NCBI RefSeq assembly: GCF_002443255.2
Contig: NW_019211457.1
Coordinates: 44,291,119 to 44,355,118, forward strand
Direction of reading: 5' to 3'
DNA length: 64,000 nucleotides
From: Varroa destructor
Lineage: Eukaryota; Arthropoda; Arachnida; Mesostigmata; Varroidae
Each line of letters opens with the position of its first letter. The first letter of the stretch is position 1. Made by a program: the position numbers and the translations under genes. Of the stretch, positions 50,793-63,600 are shown piece after piece. The notes below the pieces were generated by a model. It was not told where the DNA came from. It did no database searches and worked only from the letters and a program-made list of their open reading frames with translations.

Positions 50793-52450
50793 TCCTCGTA
50801 AATTTCGTATTTTTTTTTGACGATAATTAACGAAACTCGTATAGCATGGAGCTATGCAAGCGGCAGAGGTTCGGGGGGGAAACGCTAAAATAACAAAAGT
50901 TGTAAAGGATAGAAATAAGCGTCGTGCATGATTGCACTTAAACGCTAATAAGAAAAGGGGCAATTGCTGACTATATAAATTTAACTAAGAGGATTCAAGA
51001 CATATACGAGAAGATTTGAGCAGTTACACAGAAAGCATTTGCAGTACTCAGCTACAAACGAAACAGTCTGTTATTTGTGCATTGATAGGCACGCGTTTGC
51101 TTACTTAGGGAGCACATTGTGCTGTTTAAATAGGTCTATTCCTTTTCGTCTATAAACATTTACGTCGCACAGTGCAACGATGGAATCCTCATCGGATGTT
51201 AAGATATCTGCCCCATTTACTTGTATGATCATTGCTTAGATAATTTCCAGAAGCCATGTAACAAGGGGGCGAACGATAGTCATTTGAATAACACGATATG
51301 TCGCCCATCGACGCCTATTGATATTTGCAACATCAGAGAAGAGGTCGTTTAAATAAAGGCTATCGCAATAAATACAGCCATCCACTAATCCGAATCATTA
51401 AAGGGTGACTGGTTCAGTAGCGTGTATTATGAGCATTTAGACTATAGATTTCATAAGATAGCATTGTAGAAGTTTCGATACGGTCAAGAAGCCATACTAG
51501 AACCTTGCACTTTAACTCAAAACGTGAACTAACTCTTACACATATTCCCCCTACGTGGCTTGACTTTAGACTGCACGTATAAAACGTAGATCTATTACGT
51601 AGTGAAGAGTGGGTTTACGATTTCGCAAGCTGGTATAAATAATCACAACACTAACCAAAACCATGCGTTCACAGTGTATATATACACGAGCATGCCACTA
51701 ATGGGACCTTTCCTATATCCAGTATCTACTTATAGCCGATTGTCTCATAGAGAGATTTCTGTCTCTGTCCTATTCAACCCTTGCACGACACAAAACCCGC
51801 GTATTTGTAGGTTATTTCCTACTTCAACAGTCACCTATACACATATACACGCACGCAGATACCCATAGAATCCTTCACTCAATCTCTATCTATATGTGTC
51901 CATTTAGTGGGTGCGCTCTAACTTCCTGTGAGATTCTAGTACTCACCGTTCAATCGCTGAAGAATCGTTACTGACGTGTGCCTCTCGTACTTGTCGCGTC
52001 GTTCGAGGGCATGTGGAAGAGACATGATTAACCTGAAAACCCGCACGTTTTCATTTTCGCTCAACCTAATAGCTGAGTTAGCTCCTGATCACGACGATAG
52101 AAAGGCCGCCGGTTCTACGAACTCATAAGACCATCCGCTCGTCGTATTCGTCATCGTGACAAAAATGTCTTCAATAAACACGATGTGGCTTTGGCGCTGG
52201 CGGCGTAGCCATTTGGCGGCCACGCTTGACGTCTTCACAGTTCTGTATTCAGAAGGAGGTCATTTCTATATACTTGGTGAGGTGCTACCAGCTGTAGTGC
52301 TACAAGTAGCAGCCACAACAGCAGTAGCTGTTTGTGAACGTCACAGTTAGTTGCCATTTGGCTCTACGAAGCCAAATTGTTACCGGTTTGCATTGGTTTT
52401 GTCCAGCCTTTGCATCACATCGATTTCGATCGCAGTGAATGCAACGAACG
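50793..52450. other. AT-rich DNA, no gene seen
   Basis: Only short open frames are present. GTGTATATATACAC at 51676-51689 is a short palindrome. Confidence 0.45.
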
Positions 52451-52491
52451 GCCCAATCTACCACTGCGGTGTGCTGTGTCTTTTCCTACAG

Positions 52492-52993
52492 ACTGGCTGT
52501 TTTATAGGGTGTGGACGTGAGGCGTCTCCAGGGAGACCGGGTCAACACTCACGAGCTGCGCTGGCTCGCTGCGTGGCTGGCCTGGGAGCTCCTGCCCTCG
52601 GCTCTGGCTACGGCCCCGTGCACAGGTCGTGCACCGGAGGCCGGACACAACTCGTGTGCTGCCGGGACACATCAGCAGCAGTAGCAGCATGCGGAGACGG
52701 AGAGCGGGAGGCACCTCGAAGCCGCTCACGGGATCTATGTCTGCCAGTACACGCTCTCAATGTTGTGTGTACAATACTGGACGTGTGACGACCGGAGGGG
52801 CTGAGTGGACGTGGCTCAGTATGTCTGTGTGTGTAAATGTGGCTGTCGGATCTGAACCCCGGCGTGAGTGAGTGTGGTCTGGGACGCGCTCGTGGTGGGG
52901 TTTTAGGCAGTGGCCAGAACAGCAGAAACCGCAACAGAGGCCACGTTGGAGTTCCAGACATGAGCTCGAGGGGCTATAGAGTTCACGAGGTCG
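52492..52993 (+). other. GC-rich island after a strong splice acceptor; candidate exon
   Basis: A near-ideal 3' splice site (TGTGTCTTTTCCTACAG, ending 52491) is followed by an abrupt rise in GC. A good 5' splice site, TCG/GTAAGA, lies at 52993/52994, with an alternative C/GTGAGT near 52862. The frame in register with 52351 stays open across the acceptor to 52788. Another is open from 52521 to 52870, and a third only from 52508 to 52681. None encodes a domain I know, so the island may be a UTR or non-coding exon, a CpG-rich promoter, or transferred repeat sequence. G-richness on the plus strand continues to about 53.45 kb. Confidence 0.3.
52553..52690 (-). other. Alternative minus-strand candidate first exon (signal-peptide-like)
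   Basis: On the minus strand an ATG whose codon occupies 52690-52688 opens 46 codons beginning MLLLLLMCPGSTRVVSG, resembling a short secretory leader, followed by RCTTCARG with a Cys-x-x-Cys pair. The frame meets a consensus donor (CTC/GTGAGT) exactly at a codon boundary at 52553/52552. The leader is encoded by CTG/CTA triplets, which are common as simple repeats here, so the likeness may be accidental. It conflicts with the plus-strand exon reading of the same island. Confidence 0.12.
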
Positions 52994-54570
52994 GTAAGAC
53001 AACCGCCAAAGGTGCTGGGTAATGTTGGGGGGACATCACAACAAGGGATTCGTTCTCGTACAACTCAGGTATATGCAGCGTATCCAGAACACCTAATGTA
53101 ATGGGAGGTGGGGACGAAGAGGAGCTATTGGGCGTGCTAGCTAGGGGCATTCTGTGGCTGTGGACAACCCGAACGGGGTAAACCGCTCGGCCCCTTTTTT
53201 CATACCCTCTTGTGCCTACTCGCACGCCGCTATGTGCTCAGATAAGGTGGGCTGATTTTGGGGTTTGTTGTATTACTGCTGTAGTGGGATAGCAGAGACG
53301 GTCGGTGAGTGGATGCGTCAGTCAGGAGGTGACTGTCGGTCGCAATAAGACGTGGTTGTAAGAACGAGTGGAGAGTCGGTCAGACAACGCAGAGGCTAGT
53401 GAGGATCCCGGTCTGTTAGGTAGAGCCGGTGCGAGACATTTTAGATACGCGAGCCTATCGAAGAATCGGGAGTTAGAAACGCCAACTAGAGGAGACTGAT
53501 GGGCGGCGACAAGTGAACGCCTATCAGAGTACACTCGCGAAAACCCTGTTATTGATTGCCAGCTCCATTGTTGTCGACATCCCCGATGCGATGGACTGCC
53601 GAAATACCGCTAGTAGCGACCGAAAATTATAACAACGGAATATCAAATTCGATGCGTCTGCGTCGTACAAAATGTCGATTCAGGCATGCATTGCACGAAA
53701 ACGCACGTGTAGTTTGAAATTGGTTAAAGATGAAACAACAATAAGAAGTAAACAACATTAAAGCTTTGTGTTGATTTAAATAAGGGTAGCAATAGAGCCA
53801 GCTAAAAAAAAAAAAGTGATGGAAATGTGCAGTTGTTGCTATGTCGCTACGGATGCGATCTTCTATAAAGTTGGCCCATAGCTGTATGTAACCTGTTAAT
53901 GCAGATTTAGGAGGTGATTAACCCACCTGTATAGTGTGGTATAGTTCTTGATTTACGGTTCGTGTCATCTCACAAAAACGCAAAGTCGTATTATAAGTAG
54001 TTAAATGAGAGGATAGACATAGAGTCGCTTAATACAGTTTGCTAGTATAGGTTTCAGCACACTTTTTATAAATTATTCACAAAAACTTGTCACGCCACGA
54101 ACCCCTTTCTTCAAGGTAAATTCAACCATACGGGTTTTCTAGTAACCCAGCGTCAAGGACAATTGCTGAACGTTACGCGTGTTCGAAATCCAGCTTTATG
54201 CCAAACTAACGATATATGATATGCCATAGATGGCGAATTCACTAGCCTGAGTCACCTGGGGATTTTAAAATAAAACCCTACCCGATGTAAAAAAAGACGT
54301 GCTTTTTTACTTTTTTTACAGTTAACTTCCATCAGTAGATTATGACGGAGAATGAATCTGCTACAAACCATTTGCTGAAACTTTTAAAATCCGCTATATA
54401 CGACAGGCTTTCATAGTCAAATATCCATGAAAGGTAGAGACACTATTTATATATATAAAAATATATATTTTATATATAAAAAAACTAGTCAGCTAAGCAA
54501 TTACACAGCTGTAAGTTGCTAACTAATATCAACAGTAGCTATTAGGGTGCGAGTCATAACACGACAAAAG
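52994..54570. other. G-rich tail of the island, then AT-rich DNA; no gene seen
   Basis: Up to about 53.45 kb the plus strand is G-rich with many GGTNNG and GTGAG strings; afterwards the DNA is AT-rich. TTTTTTACTTTTTTTACAG ending at 54321 is a good acceptor sequence, but every frame after it stops within about 25 bases. An AT-only imperfect palindrome occupies 54446-54484. Confidence 0.45.
54446..54484. repeat. AT-only imperfect palindrome
   Basis: TTTATATATATAAAA is mirrored by TTTTATATATAAA; it is able to melt or form a cruciform readily. It may simply be a decayed TA microsatellite. Confidence 0.7.
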
Positions 54571-54603
54571 GTCATCATTGTCAAATGCACTCATGATTTC
54601 TAG

Positions 54604-54770
54604 GTTGAAGAAGATTTGTGAAGACAATCTTCAATACGTTAACTTACTGTTGGATATAGCTGCCATGCACCATATCGTTGTCAACAATCGACAGCGCTTG
54701 CCGGATATAATTTCAGCGGTTTGCCGAAGGCTTCTAAAGGCCAGCAATGGAATAATCTACAAATTGACAG
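54604..54770 (+). other. Possible internal exon (unrecognised)
   Basis: A TTTCTAG acceptor-like site ends at 54603 and an excellent donor, CAG/GTGAAT, lies at 54770/54771. The 167 bases between are open in one frame (54578-54793) and encode a Leu-rich, helix-like segment (LKKICEDNLQYVNLLLDI, then RQRLPDIISAVCRRLLKAS). The start faintly recalls the helix after a BTB domain, but the match is too short to name a family. The polypyrimidine tract is weak. Chance is quite possible. Confidence 0.15.
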
Positions 54771-57590
54771 GTGAATGTCTGAAGACTGGCTAGTTCATAA
54801 GTCTGCTATAACAATCAGCTTTAAAACATAACATAATTGAGAAATCTCAAATTATACTAGCTTGAGATTTGCAAGTAATATATATATATAGACCAACCCT
54901 ACTTGCTTAGACTTGCTGAGATAGTTATAGAAAATCAAGTTTAAACGAAGAATCTTGCTACGTTTACTTATTCTCTCATAAAGCCTGCCTGGCTTTCGGT
55001 AACGCCTTCGGTTACAGTAACTGCTATTCAACGCTTGGCGAAAATGAGTATCTAGATACATATGTGGCCTTGTTTTCCATGCTTTTTTAATAGCGCTTTA
55101 AACGATACCTGTAAAAACAAGTCGCTTGGGGGAAATTCCTATGAGGTTTTATGTCGATTTACTGTAAATAGCTGGTGTAGACTTGAAAGGAGATTATTAA
55201 GAACCCTCGAACATAGCGGAAGCTCTTGATGCAATGGTGCAAAAGTATATTTGTTTTCAAAAAGCAACAATAATTCGAACAATTAAACAACAAACATATA
55301 CACTAAGCTAACAAAAAAAAAGGAATACACTATACGGATTGTATGCTTTTTTGTGATGTGATGAAGGACGATTGTCGCATCAAACTTGCTCTCGGAAGAC
55401 TAAAATGAACTTAGGACCGACTTGAGTTCTATTTAACGGGGCTTAGAGAAGATATCTAGCTTCCTTTTGACCGAACTTTGTCTTAGTAAGGAACTACTAT
55501 ACTGATGATTTATGCTGAATTTAGTAAACAATTGTGGTTCAATGAGATCTATGCAGATGGTATTGTTTTTTGAGTAGACGTTTTTAGGAGACTACATAAG
55601 TGGAACGTTAATGTAGTAATGTTAACCGATAATTTTATCAGTTTTCAGGTTAACGTCCGGAATCTCCATCAGCTTCAATAGCACCAAAAGACTGGCCCTC
55701 AACACAATGGGACCTTGGACACAATCTAGGATACAGGTTGCATACGACCCTAAGGTTCCCATACGAATACAGTAGGACTGAACCATTGTCATAAGGACTT
55801 TCTTCATTGTGATACGATCCGTCTGAAATTTACTACCACCGAAATACTTCCGCTGACTAACAGAATGGCAAATATCATTACCGCCGAAGGTATCTGTGAC
55901 AGGGCGTTCATACGGAAGTTACCCCTATATTTGTGTTTGTATAAATGGCTCACTCTTTATTAAAACTAATATTTTCCTAGTATATCAAGCGTGCTAACTG
56001 CGCACTGACAATCAATCCTAACGGATTCAGTTATTTACAGGGTGAACAAGGCGAAGGCAAGAACGGGCCAAAAAATCAAAGGCTTTTGATCGATCAATAC
56101 ACTTGACGGCTAACAAGCCATTATGCCCGCTACTATAACGTTTTCAATATCCATTCGAAATTATGTTGTCATATGTAGGCGAGAAGCGTAACTATAAAAT
56201 AATCGTAGATCAGCAGTGTTAGCTGTTCGTTTGCGGAACCTAAAAATCGTCTAGGAATGAAGGTGCACAAACTACCCAAGCCTTACGCTAAGCTCATCTC
56301 GTCTTTTGCTCGAGTAGCGCTCAACTGTGATTCACGGGTACGAATTCACGGGGATACGAGACAATTAATATGTTATGACAACTATAAATCACTAAAATGT
56401 TCTATCCTTTTCAATTATATTTTCGATGCAGCAGATGCTATCACTAGGCTTCTACGAACAACTTTTTTTTTTCGAAATATTACAACAATTATGCTCATTT
56501 ATACGGCATCCACAGGTAGATACTGTATGATACACGACTACAGAGAAATCGGCCTAGACATTCATATTCAAAAACGTTGACGCCAGCATTACACCGAAAG
56601 GCGATATGGAAAAGAGAGCCAAGCAAAAGTGCCGGATGGGGGGCAAAAGACCCATTTTGCCCACTTTCGGCCCACAACGTACAGCTATTTGCTTTGTATT
56701 TGCTGTTGCCGCTGCCTGTCGGAGCTCGGTCTGCATCAGAGTGGCAAATTATTATAAATTGCGTAAAACACTTCGGCTTACCACTTTACCTACCTATTAT
56801 AATTAGCTAACCGGAGGGAGCGTATTGTGTTGTACCGGCCACCAGAAATTTATAGGGAGTCGAGTGAAGACAAACAGACCTCGCAATCGAATTTTCTTGC
56901 AGAGATGCTAGACATTTGCCACTCGTAGGGATGCCTGATCATCTGTTTCCAGTGTACCAGCCTGTTCTGAATGTTTGCACCACAATGAAGTCGTCCGTAC
57001 CGGGATCCCGTTAAATAATAGAATTGACTTTAGGGCTTTTCACAAGAACGGTTGTTTTAAGTTTAAGTGGTGTACCGGTATCGTGTTCTGCACAGAACAC
57101 ACGCTTCGTTTTAGACGATTTCTTCGCACTTCCCTATGGGGATTTCGAAATCTGCATCGGGGAAAAGTCGACAATTGACTAGTTAGAAACAAGTTAGCGA
57201 ATAGTAACGCTTAGGTATTATGGGATTGTCTATGCGTCTAGATTGCCAGCCTGCTGGCCGTCCGTCACAACGGATTAATCAGTGGATACTCCTGTGTCCA
57301 TATTCGTCACCGTATTTCTCTTCGGTTTTATTAGAAGGTCATTGTACGTGATTTCATAAACTTGGCTGTGTTTATAGCCATCTCGAAGGAATGCCACGGT
57401 GAATGAAAGACCCTATTTAAAATTGTTTGTCTATGAACAGCGACAAACACTTACGATGCCGGAGTATTTCTGCACGAGCTTCAATAGACGGCTGTATAAT
57501 CTGAGGCCAATCGTGTTTAAATTACTCGATACCTTTCTAATCCAACGTGCCATTACAAATGAAACGCCTTACACTGTTAGAACATACGAT
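54771..57590. other. AT-rich DNA, no gene seen
   Basis: Frames reach 107 codons (56257-56580, +) with no recognisable motif. A short TA run lies at about 54877-54891. Nothing else is supported. Confidence 0.45.
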
Positions 57591-57690
57591 NNNNNNNNNN
57601 NNNNNNNNNNNNNNNNNNNNNNNNNNNNNNNNNNNNNNNNNNNNNNNNNNNNNNNNNNNNNNNNNNNNNNNNNNNNNNNNNNNNNNNNNN
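57591..57690. other. Assembly gap (100 N)
   Basis: Exactly 100 unknown bases, a second placeholder gap. Unlike the gap at 20.2 kb its flanks are not simple repeats, so a longer repeated element may be missing here. Confidence 0.99.
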
Positions 57691-60600
57691 AAGAGTTAAA
57701 TGCGTTTATGATCCTCAGACATTTCACCGTAGATACAATTAATTAGTGTCGTTTATTATAACATTAACTTTTTATAGCTTACCAGAAATCTTCAATAATC
57801 GTAAAGGAGCATCTTGTTTAGATCACAGTGTTATTTCGAAGCTGTTCCTACTATTCGGGCTGGGACAAGCCGTTGCGGTGGAGCTGTCCTCCAAATAGGC
57901 CAGTGTCATCTAAGCAGATTCGCTCGTCAAGTAACATATCGCCCCGCAAATCAGGACCCATGAAATAGCTCACTGAGCGTCAACGAACCACACATTGGAG
58001 AGAAAATATAGGAGACCTAAGCAGGCTCGATGCAAAAACTTAGTCTACAGGAAATCCTGTAGTACGATATTGCTTGTTTATCACAGAAATCGTAAAGCAC
58101 TTACGTTGTTTCAGTCATTACATATATTAAAAAAAATTATTAGCGCAATCCAGTGACGGTCTAATATAATGAACTAGCTTGTGAGAAATTTACTAAGTTA
58201 TGTACGTAATCAATGGGAAACCAACAAGTCATAAAACCTTCCATCTGTGAAGTTCTGAGCATTCGGTTGATACAGTATAAAGAGGGGATATGGCCCTAAA
58301 TATTTTGCCTCTTATCTCTTTTTTTAAAGGATTTTCAATTGAGCCAGTATGCTAAAACCTTGGTAGTGCCACAAACTATCCCTAAATCAGGATCGTACCT
58401 TCCGGGAATTTATATATTGTCTACCGCCGGTCAATTATTCCATTCGGTGTTCCTACGATCTGGAATCAGCCGAGTAAATGGAGAAGCAACAACTTGGTCT
58501 ACTGCTACGCAGTTTTCGAATTGAGCCTTCCAGTGTTCGATAACAGCAAGGTATCAGCTGAAAATAGGCCAGCTGAGCAATTTTATTGAGCCAGGCCAAT
58601 CGTGGATGCTTATGGCGCCCGTTACCGCTAGGATTAAGGTTGTCGTCACCTAGAAAACTCAGTTTTCCAATTTACACATACCGGTCTTCGGGCTAATTGA
58701 TGAAACTGTATTCGTTGTTTATTATCGATTGCTGGAGCCGAACCCAGCTAAATTGGCTAACAAAGATCCTGTATTTACCTTTTTTTCGCATATTATCTTT
58801 TACGGGATTTTATGGAGTCTTCTACTCATTTTAATTGAATTGGTGGCGTAGAAGGTCAAGTTCCATACTCGTAAAGATAATGTCGCGAGTTGACTGAAAC
58901 TTATTCATTTTTATTCAATGCCAGCTTACCATGCCGTTACATTATAATAATCGCTATTATGTGTTTGAAATGTTTTCTTCGAAGAAAGTATTCGTCTCAA
59001 ATTCAATAGTACATAGACACTTTATTACGTGCCAAGAAACCGCAGTCTCTCCTAGGGTCGAAATGAATATATCCATATAAAACCAATTGTTTAGTTTATA
59101 AAAGATTTTAGGCAAAGAAATGCGCATGAAAAACTTCTGAAATTTTTTTTTGTATTTCATGCACGCGCACGTTTCTCCTCGTACTAGAACGTGCAGACAG
59201 CCGAACGTTCTCATAGTAACAACATTGAACAGTTTGCGATTGAGCCCTCGAATTCGTTAATTTTTATTATAGGAAATACAACGGATATTCGTGCGGTTAT
59301 GCCGCACAATTGTTGTTCTATGAAACTTTGTTCTATTAGAGCAGTTAGTAAGTGTATCAGTTTTGCTGGGGATGGGCTCCAGTCGCGCGCGTCATCGACA
59401 ACGGTGTACGCCGAGAACGGTGTGCATTATTATATTTAATAATGACCAGCTACAAATCTTATCTGAACGTCTCCGTCACGACTCATAGACGCGCTCATTC
59501 TCTAACCTTTACCTCTCAGTGGTACAAAATGGCATAGATATATTCTATTTGGATCTACATAACTTCTCTACTCGCGTTTGCTTGTACAGATAATTTGCTA
59601 GGACCCGACGAAAACCTATACGAGTTTGGCTCATTCATAGTCAAACTGTAAATCTATCTACAGGTCCGTTTGTGAGACCCTCCTACAAGAGCTACTGAGC
59701 ATAATTTTTTAATTACTATGTTACCACACTATGTTGGAATAAAAAATGACGAGACAATAACTAAGCGGACTCTTTGAGGGTGATCTGCAAAACAAACCCA
59801 CGCGCTGGCTGATAAATGTTGTTATGTCTTGAACTTGTGGTTTTATCGAAAATAGATGTTTGGACGCCCCATGGACTGAGTAAGGGACACAATGCGCTCA
59901 GCATCTCAATTGGTACCAAGCGACACGCAAACAATAAGCAGATTCTTCGGCAAAGTTGTTATAGGCGACGATCAGTACTATCTCTGTACTTACACGGAGC
60001 AGGGAAAAAATGGACAGCTTCGACAGACATTCGTGCGCTCGGAGATAGTCCAGGTTTTCACTCGGTAAAAGATTACGATTTTCGCTTCACGAGGTTCACA
60101 GTCATACACTAGGAAATACCTTCGAAAAACAAGGCAAGCTGCAAGGATCGTCGTTTCATATATCAAGATATCGTTTCATTACATCGAACTTTACTCCAGG
60201 AAATGTCCGATGAACAAGATGGTCATACGAGAAAGCTAGACGCACACGGTAAAAGTTGTAAAGTTACTGCGTGCGTTCACCAGAGACGTTGTTTCATTGG
60301 TTACAGGTCGAGAGAAAACCCGTCATCACTCAAATGGCGGATCGGTTGGATCTATAATCAGTGACAAATGACGTACGCTATTTTGACGGGAAACGATTGG
60401 CCAGTGATCGCGTTCTCTTGCGCACCGTATATATTACGAGCATCGCATGTATTACGAGTCATATGAGCGATGAGATCTTTCAAATAGCAATGCAATAGAG
60501 TACGCCGATAAATGAAAAAAAAACCAGCGAGCAATACGGCCGATACTGCATCCACCACGGCGTCCCACCTAACTACATACTTCAAGTTAGGACCTACGTC

Positions 60601-63600
60601 AAAGTGCATTTTCGAAGTTAACAATATCGAACTTCAGTGGATACAAGTTTACGTGGTTTGATTCTACCAGACGTGACCGATCCGTATAACACGGATGCTG
60701 GCGCTTGGTTTCCCGGAAGTACCAAAGATCGCTTCGCAAAATATGATACAAATTCTACGCAGATTTGATCTTTCAGTAGGTGAACAGAGAAGACTACCGC
60801 AGTGACTGTGAAAGGTAGTAGTCCCTTTAGAAACTCGCAAGCTCAAATCTAACTCTGTTTGTGAACCGGTTAATTTAAGAGATTGATCGTAATAAATACT
60901 CGCATCGGAAACTAACGAGTCTAATTCACGGAGAGGACGAATTTGGAAATCATTTAAATCGAGCGTTGCTTTTCATTTTGGTGAACCTTGTCTACCTGCC
61001 TTGGTACGTGAAGATTTTTAATGAGGCGAAGAAAAAGGGTCGTCATGAAAAGGACGTGTTAGACTGGTCAGCCTAAATAGTACTACGGTTAGAGCCAGCA
61101 GAACGAACAAGCATGCTGTTAAAAAAGACGCTGCTCGTGATTCCACTACGAAACTTTTTGATTTCGCATATAGGATATTATCACAATTATCTATATTTAG
61201 TGCAGCACAGTCTAAAATTCGTTATCAGTCAGAGCACCTGGGACTATCTGGGTCGATTCTGGGAGCTTCTGATAGTTTTATGAACCGGGCACAAGCCTTG
61301 GTGCACAAGCTTTGTTCCACTTCAGCAGATAAACACTACACGAGAAAAATTGCACGTACCTGTATCTTGTACATACCACTGAACTCAGGTCGTTCGTCGC
61401 GTAGAACAAACCTTTGAACAGCAACCGACTGCCTAAATTTTCAGCTATGATTGATAAAAATAAAATTGCCTACCTATACGCTTTTTCGCATGTACCTATC
61501 AGACAACATTAATCTGCGAGATGGCATATGCGAAAATCGACCAATAAATATGCGTCAAAACAACTATAACAGTAATGTTAAAAAATACGTAACGGTTTTC
61601 AATTGTTGCCAGGAGCTCAGTATCATTGTTTTTGTTTGCATACGAAAAATGCAACAATCGTTTCTAATGTTTGCCTATATTAATATTCCCATTCAAAATC
61701 ACCCCTTATCATTTTAAAAACATGTATCCCCGCTTGTACGGCATCGAACTCCGTTGTACAGTTCCATCGTTCACATCGGTCTATAACGCAATCGTGGGCG
61801 CCAGCGTATAGCAGAGCAGACAGTCGGTCCGCTAAAGACGTACTCTAGTTTCAAATCGTAGTTCTACCGTAAAATACTCGTCACCATGTTACCTACTAAG
61901 GGACCAGCCAATCAACTCTAAAATCTCATTTGTCGTTTTGTCATGTCGGAGGGAATTTCAATTTGAAGCCGGCTCGTCCATTCACTCACAATGCCCTCCT
62001 TCGAAGACCATAAAACGTGCGTAAAACACGCCATTGTTTCGGATGGGAATGAGCAGTTGCGTGATGGGTTTGTCACGCTAGCCTAGACGTTCGATGGACA
62101 GCGTTCCTGTTATAATGAGGTAACATTCTCTCCCTACAGAAGCCACTCTCTGCTCGTTATCGGATGTAGCCATTAGCTTAGTTCGTGCGTGTCGATCGAG
62201 CGCCATATTCCTATCCATACAATATCTCTTAATATATATCGTATGTATAGGGAATAACATTCGACCGTTAGGATCATAATATACAGCTCTCCTGTAGCAC
62301 AAAACCTCAACCAATGCTTAGATAACAAAAATTGTAAGATATGCTAAAATCAACTTTTTTTTCCACTTCTCTGTCTATTCTTCTCCATCTTTTTCCAATC
62401 TCCTTGTCTCCCTCCAGTGGTCTCTTGCGAGTAACGATTGGCCCGCTGGACATGCGAATGACGCGCACGAACTTCTAACGAACTTTCACTCTGACATATC
62501 CCGAACTTTTGCTGATAGCATCTCTAAAACTCCTGCTAACATAAACTGCATCCATGAAAATTCTACCGCTAACAACCCTTCGGGAGATTCTTGGGTGAAG
62601 GATTCTATGTTCTACCGGGCCGGAGTAATCTTTGTTGAATGTACAGGTGATGGGAAGCATTCTACACGCCGTGATTCGGTTAGAGACAGATCTGCAATGC
62701 GTTATAGATCTATCCGTACTATATATATAATTCGGGTATCACTGAACCATCCGTCAGTCCGTCACATTCCTGTCTCGTAGACTCCTCGTATTTCCCAACG
62801 CCCGTTTACTTCCATCGGTTTGTAAGGCATCGCGACCCAAATAACTGTCTTTAATCGACAGTTCAGTGAAAAGTACGAAAGGAGCGACCACTCTCTCGCC
62901 TGCTTATTCACCGGTGGATGATACCGAAGTGATGCAGCGCAGCGCTCCATCTGGTCATTTATCGTCCGGGTTCCAAAGCCATCCGAAATTTTCCTTTAGA
63001 AAGGGCAACAGCAAAACAAGATGTTTCAACTAATCATGTTTCAATTAATCGGGACGTAAGCTCATTACTGGTTAGCAACCCTAACATTTGCCGCCGCCGC
63101 CGCTGCTGCATACGGTATTATCTCGTTGAAAGGCATCTCCGTAATGACTGGGTAGCGCAGATTCGGTTTACGAACGGTTTAGCGGGAAGTACACGGTGCA
63201 AGTATTCATCATCAGTCACCGTTGTTATCGTCAAGACGCCGATGGCAACGGTTCGAAACCGTTCGGAATAAACACGGCTCTTACGAGCATTGTACCTGTC
63301 GCCACTAGACGTTTACTCTTCCGTCTTTGACAATTGTTCTAACAAAGGCGTGATAGGTCAGGTTGACCCAACATACAGTGCTGTTTTGCATAGAAGTATC
63401 AACGCTACATGTAGATAATTGAGCTGGGGAGGCTTAAATTGCTATCTGATAGATGTAAGGCATGACAAGAAGCCATCTAGGACAGAGGAGAGGTAGTATA
63501 GGGAGACTATACATTCAGTTTACATCTAGTTACCCTCATAATATCATAGTCGGGTGGCGATCAGGCGGAACTGATTCGACGTACGCTTCCTTTTACCATT

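Noticed and set aside
55622..55807. Minus-strand frame with GSYATCIL then RASLLVLLKLMEI, loosely like the cytochrome P450 heme-binding region
   Set aside because: The Phe-Gly start of the motif, the conserved residues between Gly and Cys, and the Arg-Phe-Ala that should follow are absent, and nothing upstream resembles the rest of the family.
63140..63270. GGTTCGAAACC with GTAGCGCAG upstream, like B and A boxes
   Set aside because: The distance is about 100 bases, the B box is imperfect and no arms pair.
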